Source of the DNA: PALSA-505 sp036502085
GTDB taxonomy: Bacteria; Actinomycetota; Actinomycetes; Streptosporangiales; Streptosporangiaceae
DNA length: 5,878 bases
Assembly (NCBI GenBank): GCA_036502085.1
Contig: DASXZD010000001.1
Location: 1-5,878, forward strand
Reading direction: 5' to 3'
Shown here: piece by piece, positions 1 to 5,680 of the stretch
Position numbering within the stretch: position 1 is the first letter of the stretch
Layout of the letters: each line of letters starts with the position of its first letter
The notes under the pieces: generated by a model
Database searches by the model: none
What the model was told of the DNA's origin: nothing
The model's input: only the letters and a program-made list of their open reading frames with translations
Made by a program: the position numbers and the translations under genes

Positions 1-886
1 AGGTCCCGCTGATGTCTTCCAGCCGGGTCTGCTCCAGGTCCACGGTGAGCTTGCCGTCGATCGCGTGGCCTGCCAGCCGCGCGTAGGCCGAACGGCGCAC
101 CTCGGCGGGCGTGGCGAACAAGCTGTGACCCACGAGCGTCAGCAGCTTGCTACGCAGGACAACGCCGGCGATGGTGGAGGCGTCCCCGGCCGAGCTTCCG
201 ACCTGGATGTACCGGGCACTGGGTTTGGCGTGGTTCATCGCGTGCGGGGCGACCCCGCCCCACAGGAAGTCAACAATCACGTCGTAGCCGCCGGGCGCCG
301 CGGCGGCCAGCCCGGCGTCGATGGCCTGCTCATCTGCGAGGTCGACAACCGCGTCGGCCCCGCGGTCAGCGGCTTGCGAGGAGTCCTTTCCCCGGGCGGC
401 GCCGACAATCAGGCCGGCGCCGAGGACACGAGCCGATTGCAGTGCCAGCTGGCCCGCCGAGCCGCCTGACCCGAGCACCAGGACGGTCTCACCGGGCTGG
501 AGATGAGCACGGTAATCAAGCGCCAGCCATCCGGCCAGGCCAGCTACTCCGAGCGCGGCCGCCAGTGCGGGGTCAAGACCGGCCGGGACCGGGAAGGCGT
601 CCGAATCCGGGACGGGTATCAGCTCAGCCAGGGTGCCATACGGAGCTGGCGGGGCCGTCACGTACCAGCGAGTGCCGTCGGCGAGCTGCACGACCGCCTC
701 GTAGCCGGCGATACAGGGGGGCTGCAGCCGGCGCAGCGGGAACTGGTCGTTCACGAATGCCACGTCCAGCGGATTCAGGGCCGCCGCGACCAGGGCGCCG
801 ACCGAGACGCCGGGGCCGGGCCGCGGATCGGTGAACTGCTCAAGGGCTGGAGTGGCGCCGGGCTGGCGGACTACTGCTGCTCGCAT
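1..886 (-). CDS. Zinc-independent MDR / NADPH:quinone oxidoreductase-like protein (3' end beyond window)
   Basis: I translated 295 codons from the ATG at 886 down to base 1 without meeting a stop, so the gene continues past the left edge. Seen: an N-terminal GroES-like part with an NPLD motif (38-41, NPVD in many quinone reductases); a GYE motif at 61-63 where zinc alcohol dehydrogenases have GHE; and a nucleotide-binding motif at about 135-145 (VLVLGSGGSAG), followed by Arg165 and Lys167, which could favour NADPH. Family knowledge: such enzymes reduce quinones or activated C=C bonds with NAD(P)H in the cytoplasm. The missing zinc ligand argues against a classical alcohol dehydrogenase. Family members run about 310-340 residues, so only some 20-40 are missing. 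A strong ribosome site (GGAGG, 892-896) sits 5 nt before the ATG, inside the end of the hydrolase gene. The two genes overlap by 16 nt, implying translational coupling. The substrate is unknown. Confidence 0.88.
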   Translation of the reverse strand, partial: MRAAVVRQPGATPALEQFTDPRPGPGVSVGALVAAALNPLDVAFVNDQFPLRRLQPPCIAGYEAVVQLADGTRWYVTAPPAPYGTLAELIPVPDSDAFPVPAGLDPALAAALGVAGLAGWLALDYRAHLQPGETVLVLGSGGSAGQLALQSARVLGAGLIVGAARGKDSSQAADRGADAVVDLADEQAIDAGLAAAAPGGYDVIVDFLWGGVAPHAMNHAKPSARYIQVGSSAGDASTIAGVVLRSKLLTLVGHSLFATPAEVRRSAYARLAGHAIDGKLTVDLEQTRLEDISGT

Positions 887-1785
887 GTGTTCCTCCGCTT
901 GAGGTGCGCGGTCAGGAGCTGCCCGGCCCGGTCCAGGGCACCGGCCGCTTCGTCGAGGATCGGGTAGAAATTCTGGAAGACGTGCGGCACCTTGGGGGTC
1001 AGGTCGAGGGTGACCGCGACGTCGTCGGCGGCGGCCTTCCGCGCGAGGCGGACGGCGTCGTCCAGGAGGACCTCGTGCGTCCCGGCCTGGATGATCAGGG
1101 GCGGCAAGCCCGATAGGTCAGCGAACACCGGGCTGATGAGGCTGAGGGCGGGGTCTTGCCCGGCCGTGTAGTCGGCGACCCGGGGCTGGAGCAGTTCGCG
1201 GCTGAGCACGGGGTCGACGTCGCTCTTGGTGTCCATCGTGGCCCCGGCCAGGGTGAGGTCGGCGTACGGTGACATGACGAAGGCCCCGGCGGGCACGGGC
1301 AGCCCGTGATCGCGGGCGTTGACCAGGGTGGCGACGGCGAGGCCGCCGCCGGCGGAGTCTCCCGCGAAGGCGATGTCCGACGGTGCGGTGCCCGCTCGCA
1401 GGAGGGCGTCATAGGCGGCGAGAGCGTCATCGACCGCGGCCGGGTACGGATGCTCGGGAGCGAGCCGGTAGTCGAGGGAGATGACCCTGGCCTGTGCCCG
1501 CCGGCCGATCTGCGCGGCCAGGTCGGCGGATTGGAAGGCGTCCCCCAGGACGTACACGCCGCCATGGAAGTACAAGACGACGTGGCGGGGCTCGATCCCG
1601 TCAACGGTGATATCGGCCGCCGGCACGCCGCCCAGTTCGGCTGGGGTGACAGTGACGCCCGCGGGCGCTAGCCGCGCCGCTGCCCGCTCCCGCAGCAGCC
1701 GCCGCTGCTCGCTGACGCTGCTGCCGGGCGGAATGGGTGACCGCCGCAGGGCTGCTTCGAGGTTCTCCCGCTGTTCGGCACTCAA
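871..1785 (-). CDS. Alpha/beta-hydrolase, HSL (family IV) esterase/lipase
   Basis: This 304-residue protein has the usual length for the hormone-sensitive-lipase-like alpha/beta-hydrolase-3 family. Seen: the oxyanion-hole HGG motif (74-76), YRLAPEHPYPAAVDDA (106 on), the nucleophile elbow GDSAGG with Ser144, and His268 in VPHVFQ. The usual acid position is Glu238 in GTHEVLLDD rather than the more common Asp. There is no signal peptide or membrane segment, so it is probably cytoplasmic. It should hydrolyse short or medium acyl esters; the substrate cannot be read from sequence. The start is a TTG: an in-frame TGA lies at 1858-1860, no ATG or GTG occurs between, and GGGAG (1794-1798) sits 8 nt upstream. 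The gene follows the LuxR regulator by 114 nt, and its last 16 nt overlap the reductase gene, so all three are probably co-transcribed. Confidence 0.93.
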   Translation of the reverse strand: MSAEQRENLEAALRRSPIPPGSSVSEQRRLLRERAAARLAPAGVTVTPAELGGVPAADITVDGIEPRHVVLYFHGGVYVLGDAFQSADLAAQIGRRAQARVISLDYRLAPEHPYPAAVDDALAAYDALLRAGTAPSDIAFAGDSAGGGLAVATLVNARDHGLPVPAGAFVMSPYADLTLAGATMDTKSDVDPVLSRELLQPRVADYTAGQDPALSLISPVFADLSGLPPLIIQAGTHEVLLDDAVRLARKAAADDVAVTLDLTPKVPHVFQNFYPILDEAAGALDRAGQLLTAHLKRRNTCEQQ

Positions 1786-1793
1786 CGGAGAAT

Positions 1794-1798
1794 CTCCC
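1794..1798 (-). promoter_or_regulatory. Ribosome-binding site supporting the TTG start of the hydrolase
   Basis: Read on the minus strand this is GGGAG, with 8 nt before the TTG at 1785-1783. It is the main reason for accepting a non-ATG start, since the upstream in-frame stretch to the TGA at 1858-1860 contains no ATG, GTG or other TTG. Confidence 0.6.
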
Positions 1799-1857
1799 TT
1801 CGGTCGTAGCTGGGCACGGGCCTCTACCAGGCTTGCCGCCGGCGGGGTGAGCAGGCG

Positions 1858-1874
1858 TCACCGGATCACGGTGA
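1858..1874. promoter_or_regulatory. Perfect 6-5-6 dyad in the regulator-hydrolase gap
   Basis: The sequence is TCACCG, a GATCA spacer, then CGGTGA, a perfect 6-bp inverted repeat with a 5-nt spacer. It lies 25 nt past the stop of the LuxR gene and 72 nt before the hydrolase start. No T-tract follows it on either strand, so it is a poor intrinsic terminator. It could be an operator, a weak attenuator hairpin, or chance in GC-rich DNA. No convincing -35/-10 pair was found in this 114-nt gap. Confidence 0.3.
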
Positions 1875-1899
1875 TTCGCGTGGCGTGACCGCCGGGCGT

Positions 1900-4572
1900 T
1901 CAGGTGCGGCCGACGGACAGCAGCCGTAGTTCGCGGCCTCGCTCTACCGCCGCGGTCCGGTCGGCGACGCCGAGCTTGGCGTAGATCCGGCGGACGTGGG
2001 TGTCAACGGTGTTCAGCGAGACGGATAGCTCGCCGGCGATCTCGCGGCGGGTGAGGTTCGTCGGCAGGTAGCGCAGCACGCGCAGCTCGCTTCGGCTGAG
2101 TTCCTCGACCAGCATCATGGCCGGCTGGTTCAGCGCGTCCCGGCCATGACCGCGGGTGGCGTCGAGGATGTCGGCGACCAGCGCCGCGTGCGATGTGCTG
2201 TGCCGCGGCATGGTTTCGAGGAGCTGCCAGGCGCCGGTCATCGCGAAGGGCAGGATCAGGCGGTCCGGCTCGGCGAGGTTCAGCGCCTGCTCGGCTGCCT
2301 CCTGGGAGGCGCGCTCATCACCTAGGTCGCGGCAGGCGAACGCGTCCAGCAGGTGCGCCTCGACCTGGGTGAGATAGGAAAGGACCGGGACGTCGCCGTC
2401 GAGGACGACGCGGAGTTCGCGGCGCGCGGCGGCCGGGTCGCGCTCGGCTAGCCGGATCACCGCGGTCGCATTGCGGATCTCGCCGGCGCTGGCCTGCCGG
2501 CCGTCGAGAGCGGCCAGCGCAGCCCGCGCCTGCCCGGCCAGCCCGAGCCGGGCCTGGGTGGCGATCGTCCAGGCGTTGACGCGGGTAGTCAGCCCGTGCT
2601 GGCTGACCATGAGTGCCTGCATCTGCCGGGCGGCGGCGAACTCCTCCAGCGCCCGGTGGCCGTGGCCGCGCGCCGCCTGCAGGATCGCCGAGGTAAGGAA
2701 CACCAGCAGCCGGACACCGGGCTCGCCGTCGGCCTGCGTGGCGCGCCTGGCGCGGTCCAGCCAGTGTGCCGCGAGCTCGAACTGGCCCGTCCAGATCAGC
2801 GCGTTGGCGAGCGCCGCCAGCGCTGGGGCGGTCACCGCCTCGGCGTCCCAGCCATGCCGCGCCGCCACCACGATGGCTTCCTCGCAGCGCTGGCGGGCCA
2901 CGGCGAAGGAGCGGCTCGTGGCGGCGAATCCCAGGTGGGCCAGGCAGGCCACCTCCAGGTAGGGCCGGCCGATACGGCTGGCGAGGGCGGCGCCTTCTGC
3001 GAGGTGCCGTTCGCTGTCGGCCAGCCGCAGCGACCATGCCTCGGTGACGCCCAGGTTCAGGAGCGCGACGGTTTTCAGGTCGCCGCTGAGCGCGGCGTCG
3101 GCGCTCGTCTGGTCGTCGCCCGGGCCCAGAAGAGCCGCTGCCTGCTCGAAGATGCTGTCGAAGTGCCCGCGTAGCCGCGCTGACAGCAGGTCCACGGAGG
3201 CGATGGCCAGCTGCAGCCGCTGCCGGCGGCCAGGTGACGCGTTAGCCGCGTACGCCCTGACCTGGCGCAGGTGCGCATCGGTCTGGTCGAGGCGGAGCTG
3301 GTACTGGGCGGCGATGGCCCGGACCAGGGTCAGGTCAGGGGAGTCCTCACCGGCCTGGGCCGGGAAGGAGCGCAGCAGCGCCGCCACGGTGCCCGCTTGC
3401 CCGTCAAGGGTGAGGCTGAGGGCATGGTCGGTGAGCATGCGGGCCGCCTCGTCCCAGTCGCCGGCCGCCTGCAGGTGGCCGATGGCGTCGGCCGCCTGGC
3501 CGCGCTCCGCGAGCCAGCGCGCGGCGAGCCGGTGTAGTCCGGCGATGTCCGCGGGCATCGTGCGGCGCAGCTCCAGCCGGAGCAGGCCGCCGAACATGCG
3601 GTGGTAGCGGAACCAGGTACGGCTGGAGTCGAGGGACACGACGAACGCGTTGGCGTCCTCTAGTTCCAGCAGGATCCGCTCCGAGCCCGTGGCTCCGGTC
3701 AGCAGGTCGGCGAGCTCGCCGTTGACCCGGTCCAGCACCGAGGTGCGCAGCAGCAGGCTCTGGACCTCCGGCGGCTGCCGCTCCAGCATCTCGGCCATCA
3801 GGTACTCGGCGACCGTGCGGTCGCTGCCGGAGAACTCGGCGACGAACCGTTCGGGGTCGGGGTGCCCGGCGAGCGACAACACGGCGAGCCGCAGCCCGGC
3901 TGCCCAGCCTTCGGTCCGCTGATGCAGCATCGCGGCCACATGCTCGGGCAGCGCGATTCCGGCGGCGTCGAGGAGCTGGCGGGTTTCGGGCTCGGTGAAG
4001 CGCAGTTGCGCGGCGCGGATCTCGGCCAGGTCCCCGGCCAGCCGCAGCTTGTGCAGGTGCAGCGGCAGGTCGCGCCGGGTGGCCACGACCGCCCGGACTC
4101 CCAGCGGCAGGCGCGTCAGCAGCGCGGTGAGCTGCCCGGCGGCCTCGGGCGAGCTGAGCTCGTGCAGGTCGTCGACGACCAGGATGAAACGATCGCCGGA
4201 CTCCTCGAGCTCGGACAGCACCTTGTCCACCATGGCGCTACCGTCCGCGCCGGGTGTCACCGGCGGCAGCTGCGCACCACCCTCGCCGGTGCCTGCCGCG
4301 GCCCGGATCGCGCCCAGCATGGTGACCCAGAAGAGCTGCATATCGCGCTGGCCCGGCCGTACGGTCGTAAAGGCGATGCGGCCATCCTGACCCGGATGGC
4401 CCGCCCACGCGCGCAACAGCGACGTCTTCCCGGTGCCAGCCGGCGCCGAGATAATCGTCACCCGCTTCTCGGCTGCCCGGTTCAAGGCGGCCATCAGGTC
4501 GCGACGGTAAATCAGCCCGGGTTCCCGCCGTCCGACAAGGCGATCCGGTCCGGGATCCTGCGCCTTGCCCAT
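1900..4572 (-). CDS. Large ATP-binding LuxR-family (LAL/MalT-type) transcriptional regulator
   Basis: This 890-residue STAND-type regulator is of normal length for the LAL/MalT group. In order: a short N-terminus ending in EPGLIYRRDL (17-26); Walker A APAGTGKT (43-50); Walker B ILVVDDLHEL (130-139); a sensor-like VVATRRDLP (162-170); EGWAAGLRLA (221-230) and FRYHRMFGGLLR (321-332), both typical of MalT-family ATPase/winged-helix regions; a long Ala/Leu-rich helical, TPR-like sensor region (about 340-820); and a C-terminal LuxR helix-turn-helix (about 825-885) with TRREIAGELSVSLNTVDTHVRRIYAKLGV. Family knowledge: ligand and ATP binding drives oligomerisation, and the LuxR domain activates nearby genes. 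The inducer is unknown. The ATG at 4572 is the only usable start, because an in-frame TGA lies about 60 nt upstream, but it has no close ribosome site. The gene leads a probable operon with the hydrolase and reductase, and is divergent from the LysR remnant. Confidence 0.93.
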   Translation of the reverse strand: MGKAQDPGPDRLVGRREPGLIYRRDLMAALNRAAEKRVTIISAPAGTGKTSLLRAWAGHPGQDGRIAFTTVRPGQRDMQLFWVTMLGAIRAAAGTGEGGAQLPPVTPGADGSAMVDKVLSELEESGDRFILVVDDLHELSSPEAAGQLTALLTRLPLGVRAVVATRRDLPLHLHKLRLAGDLAEIRAAQLRFTEPETRQLLDAAGIALPEHVAAMLHQRTEGWAAGLRLAVLSLAGHPDPERFVAEFSGSDRTVAEYLMAEMLERQPPEVQSLLLRTSVLDRVNGELADLLTGATGSERILLELEDANAFVVSLDSSRTWFRYHRMFGGLLRLELRRTMPADIAGLHRLAARWLAERGQAADAIGHLQAAGDWDEAARMLTDHALSLTLDGQAGTVAALLRSFPAQAGEDSPDLTLVRAIAAQYQLRLDQTDAHLRQVRAYAANASPGRRQRLQLAIASVDLLSARLRGHFDSIFEQAAALLGPGDDQTSADAALSGDLKTVALLNLGVTEAWSLRLADSERHLAEGAALASRIGRPYLEVACLAHLGFAATSRSFAVARQRCEEAIVVAARHGWDAEAVTAPALAALANALIWTGQFELAAHWLDRARRATQADGEPGVRLLVFLTSAILQAARGHGHRALEEFAAARQMQALMVSQHGLTTRVNAWTIATQARLGLAGQARAALAALDGRQASAGEIRNATAVIRLAERDPAAARRELRVVLDGDVPVLSYLTQVEAHLLDAFACRDLGDERASQEAAEQALNLAEPDRLILPFAMTGAWQLLETMPRHSTSHAALVADILDATRGHGRDALNQPAMMLVEELSRSELRVLRYLPTNLTRREIAGELSVSLNTVDTHVRRIYAKLGVADRTAAVERGRELRLLSVGRT

Positions 4573-4579
4573 ATCAGCA

Positions 4580-4597
4580 TCATGGCACGCGAGCCAT
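4580..4597 (-). other. Possible 5-codon leader ORF ahead of the LuxR-family gene
   Basis: On the minus strand an ATG at 4597 opens a five-codon frame, MARVP, ending in TGA at 4582-4580. An AAGGGG ribosome site (4605-4610) sits 7 nt before it, which is ideal spacing. The stop is 7 nt upstream of the regulator's own ATG at 4572, in another frame, and that ATG lacks a close ribosome site. Ribosomes could load at the leader frame and restart on the regulator. This is inferred from spacing only; such short frames also occur by chance. Confidence 0.25.
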
Positions 4598-4604
4598 CCT
4601 TGTT

Positions 4605-4648
4605 CCCCTTGTACTTCTGGGCAGTGTCATGGGTTCTATGTACAGGGG
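4605..4648 (-). promoter_or_regulatory. Imperfect inverted repeat that could mask the leader ribosome site
   Basis: CCCCTTGTAC (4605-4614) and GTACAGGGG (4640-4648) are complementary over 9 pairs with one bulged base, separated by 25 nt. In minus-strand RNA this would be a hairpin whose 3' arm contains AAGGGG, the best ribosome site upstream of the LuxR-family gene. As DNA, the half-sites are about three helical turns apart and could instead bind a dimeric or looping regulator. The transcription start is unknown, so the RNA role needs the repeat to be transcribed. Confidence 0.35.
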
Positions 4649-4673
4649 AGGAAGGCCGGGCCGAACGGTACAA

Positions 4674-4694
4674 CGACCAGACGTTCGCTGGTCG
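4674..4694. promoter_or_regulatory. Perfect 7-7-7 dyad, candidate operator
   Basis: CGACCAG (4674-4680), spacer ACGTTCG, CTGGTCG (4688-4694): two perfect 7-bp arms with a 7-bp spacer. It ends 10 bp before the proposed -35 of the plus-strand promoter, a usual place for an activator site. Which protein binds is unknown; the LuxR-family regulator, or the intact ancestor of the LysR remnant, are the natural candidates. Confidence 0.45.
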
Positions 4695-4704
4695 CCTGCG
4701 GCCA

Positions 4705-4734
4705 ATGACCGGTACGGAAACGACGCTCTATGAT
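4705..4734 (+). promoter_or_regulatory. Candidate sigma-70-type promoter toward the LysR-type gene
   Basis: A -35-like ATGACC (4705-4710, 4 of 6 against TTGACA), an 18-bp spacer, and a -10-like TATGAT (4729-4734, 5 of 6 against TATAAT). Transcription would begin near 4741, leaving a leader of about 30 nt that holds the AAGGA ribosome site (4761-4765). Confidence 0.45.
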
Positions 4735-4770
4735 GCTCACGGAATGTAGGCGGGGCGAGAAAGGATAGGG

Positions 4771-5418
4771 ATGGCGCGACGCATCGACGTGCAGCTGACC
4801 ACACCCGGCACTGTGCTGCTCGAGCGCGCCGAACGGCTCCTGGCCGAGGCGCATGTCGCCGCCCTGGCCGTCCGCGAGTCCGCGGGCCAGCTGCGCAGCC
4901 TACGCGTGGGTACGTTCCCCAGCGCCGCCCAGCGTCTCGTGCCCGACGCGCTGGCGAGCCTGCGCGCCGATCACCCCGACCTCGAACTGGCCCTGATGCA
5001 CTTCGAACCGCCCGACGGCCTGACCCAGCTGCCCGCCGGCGAGGTCGACGCCGTCGTCGCCCACCGCTACCCCGGCGTGTCCTGGCCCTGCCCGACCGGA
5101 GTACGCACGACCAAGCTCGCCACCGACCCGCTCGTCTCGGGGACGCTCGATGACCCGAACCGGGTGGCGCTGGCCAGCGCGCGCGCCGGGGCCGGATTCA
5201 CGCCCCACGTGGCCTTCGAGACGGCCGACGACGCGGCCACCGCCAGCCTGGTCAGGCATGGCTTCGCCATCGCCGTGGTACCGCGCCTAGCCTGGCCGGC
5301 CGACACGCACGGCGTGGCCCGGTTGTCCCTGCGCCGGCCGGACGGCGGCATCCTGGCCCAGCTCCCGCACCATTGGCGCCGGCCCTCGCGCGGTCCCGCG
5401 CCGGCGCAACCACGGTGA
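4771..5418 (+). CDS. LysR-type regulator remnant: effector domain without helix-turn-helix
   Basis: This 215-residue protein compares with about 290-310 in normal LysR regulators. Its first residues, RRIDVQLTTPGTVLLERAERLLAE (3-26), match the end of the LysR DNA-binding domain and the linker helix, so roughly the first 55-60 residues, including the helix-turn-helix, are absent. The effector domain starts at LRVGTFPSAAQRLVPDAL (44-61) and includes AGEVDAVVAHRYPGVSWP (89-106). Near 119-124, DPL runs directly into VSGT, where relatives have about 25-30 more residues, suggesting an internal in-frame deletion. DDPNRVAL (127-134), AGFTPHVAFET (141-151) and GFAIAVVPRLAW (164-175) follow. The C-terminus (190-215) is Pro/Arg-rich and unlike the family. 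The ATG has its own AAGGA site 5 nt upstream, and the frame is closed above by TAG at 4747. It is probably a decaying gene, less likely a working HTH-less ligand-binding protein. It cannot bind DNA in the usual way. Confidence 0.72.
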   Translation: MARRIDVQLTTPGTVLLERAERLLAEAHVAALAVRESAGQLRSLRVGTFPSAAQRLVPDALASLRADHPDLELALMHFEPPDGLTQLPAGEVDAVVAHRYPGVSWPCPTGVRTTKLATDPLVSGTLDDPNRVALASARAGAGFTPHVAFETADDAATASLVRHGFAIAVVPRLAWPADTHGVARLSLRRPDGGILAQLPHHWRRPSRGPAPAQPR

Positions 5419-5467
5419 TGCTCCATCGTCGTTGTCCCGACCACCACGATGTTCCATCGTCGTGGTC
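5407..5467. repeat. Two related imperfect palindromes with a 31-bp period
   Basis: The 20-mers at 5417-5436 and 5448-5467 agree at 18 of 20 positions. Each forms the 3' part of its own hairpin: unit 1 spans 5407-5434 (3-nt loop CTC, a 3-nt bulge), and unit 2 spans 5439-5467 (3-nt loop TTC). Both carry a C-C mismatch at the same place in the stem (5411/5430 and 5445/5461). Unit 1 covers the stop codon of the LysR remnant. Confidence 0.65.
5439..5467. terminator. Strong hairpin between convergent genes, possible bidirectional terminator
   Basis: The 13-bp arms 5439-5451 and 5455-5467 pair at 12 positions around a 3-nt loop. GTTG (5431-5434) and CAAC (5470-5473) could extend the stem across a small internal loop. 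It begins 21 nt after the LysR-remnant stop and lies between two converging genes. No T-tract follows on either strand, which is common for GC-rich actinomycete terminators but leaves the role unproven. Confidence 0.4.
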
Positions 5468-5504
5468 AGCAACCCCGTGTCCGCAAGCCGAAACGCGATC
5501 AGGC

Positions 5505-5527
5505 GCACCACCAGCACCACCAGCACC
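5505..5527. repeat. 9-bp microrepeat, 2.5 copies
   Basis: GCACCACCA occurs at 5505-5513 and 5514-5522, followed by the partial copy GCACC at 5523-5527. It is a simple tandem repeat of the kind produced by polymerase slippage and lies outside any gene I can support. Confidence 0.8.
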
Positions 5528-5536
5528 GCGGCCCGG

Positions 5537-5564
5537 GCGGCCACTGCAGAGCGGCCACTGCAGA
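5537..5564. repeat. Exact 14-bp tandem duplication
   Basis: GCGGCCACTGCAGA is present twice, back to back, at 5537-5550 and 5551-5564, with no mismatch. Exact identity suggests a recent duplication or a sequence prone to copy-number change. It lies just after the 9-bp microrepeat. Confidence 0.9.
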
Positions 5565-5680
5565 AGAGCCGCCCCAAGGCAGGAGCGGTAATCGTCCAGC
5601 CTCGGCCCGACGATGCGGGCGCCCGCGATGGCACCGGGAAGCTTGGTCATGACCGGAGTGCGGCAGTGCGCCCAACGCGG

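Larger units (their letters stand above)
4573..4770. other. Divergent intergenic control region between LuxR-type and LysR-type genes
   Basis: These 198 nt separate two outward-facing starts and should hold both promoters. The region has noticeably lower GC than its flanks. It contains a plausible plus-strand promoter, a 7-7-7 dyad, an imperfect GTAC-containing inverted repeat and four GTAC tetramers (4611, 4640, 4668, 4712). I saw no trace of a LysR helix-turn-helix in the frame upstream of the LysR remnant; that frame is closed by a TAG at 4747-4749. No confident -35/-10 pair was found for the minus-strand regulator. Confidence 0.7.
5419..5680. other. Non-coding convergent intergenic region with repeats
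   Basis: No gene is supportable here. Apart from the palindrome pair it contains two and a half copies of a 9-mer, an exact 14-bp tandem duplication, a 12-bp perfect palindrome GCGGGCGCCCGC (5615-5626) and a 10-bp one, GGTCATGACC (5645-5654). The minus-strand frames crossing it lack ribosome sites and family resemblance. Confidence 0.6.

Noticed and set aside
65..967. Plus-strand open frames opposite the reductase (65-469, 442-834, 503-967)
   Set aside because: The minus strand encodes a continuous MDR protein with clear motifs through this region; the plus frames are its antisense shadows.
1836..1845. CCGCCGGCGG palindrome
   Set aside because: A 10-bp GC-only palindrome is expected by chance in this base composition and has no supporting context.
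4640..4673. Minus-strand promoter for the LuxR-family gene (TTGTAC and TACATA elements)
   Set aside because: The TTGTAC and TACATA elements are 25 nt apart, and the alternative -35 at 17 nt (TTCGGC) matches only 3 of 6; neither pair is convincing.
3862..4749. 295-codon plus-strand open frame antisense to the LuxR-family gene
   Set aside because: It lies opposite a strongly supported gene with Walker motifs, has low-complexity Arg/Gly/Gln-rich content and resembles no family. Long antisense frames are expected in such GC-rich DNA.
5373..5467. Frameshifted C-terminus of the LysR remnant in the third frame
   Set aside because: I looked for a normal LysR C-terminus in the other frames past 5340. 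The third frame gives GRRHPGPAPAPLAPALARSRA, only vaguely similar, so a frameshift cannot be supported.
5252..5650. Minus-strand open frames 5252-5650 and 5287-5634, the second with a hydrophobic stretch AAVLVVLVVRL
   Set aside because: Neither has a convincing ribosome site. They run through repeats and then antisense to the LysR remnant, and match no family. The hydrophobic stretch is the translated 9-bp GCACCACCA repeat read in reverse.
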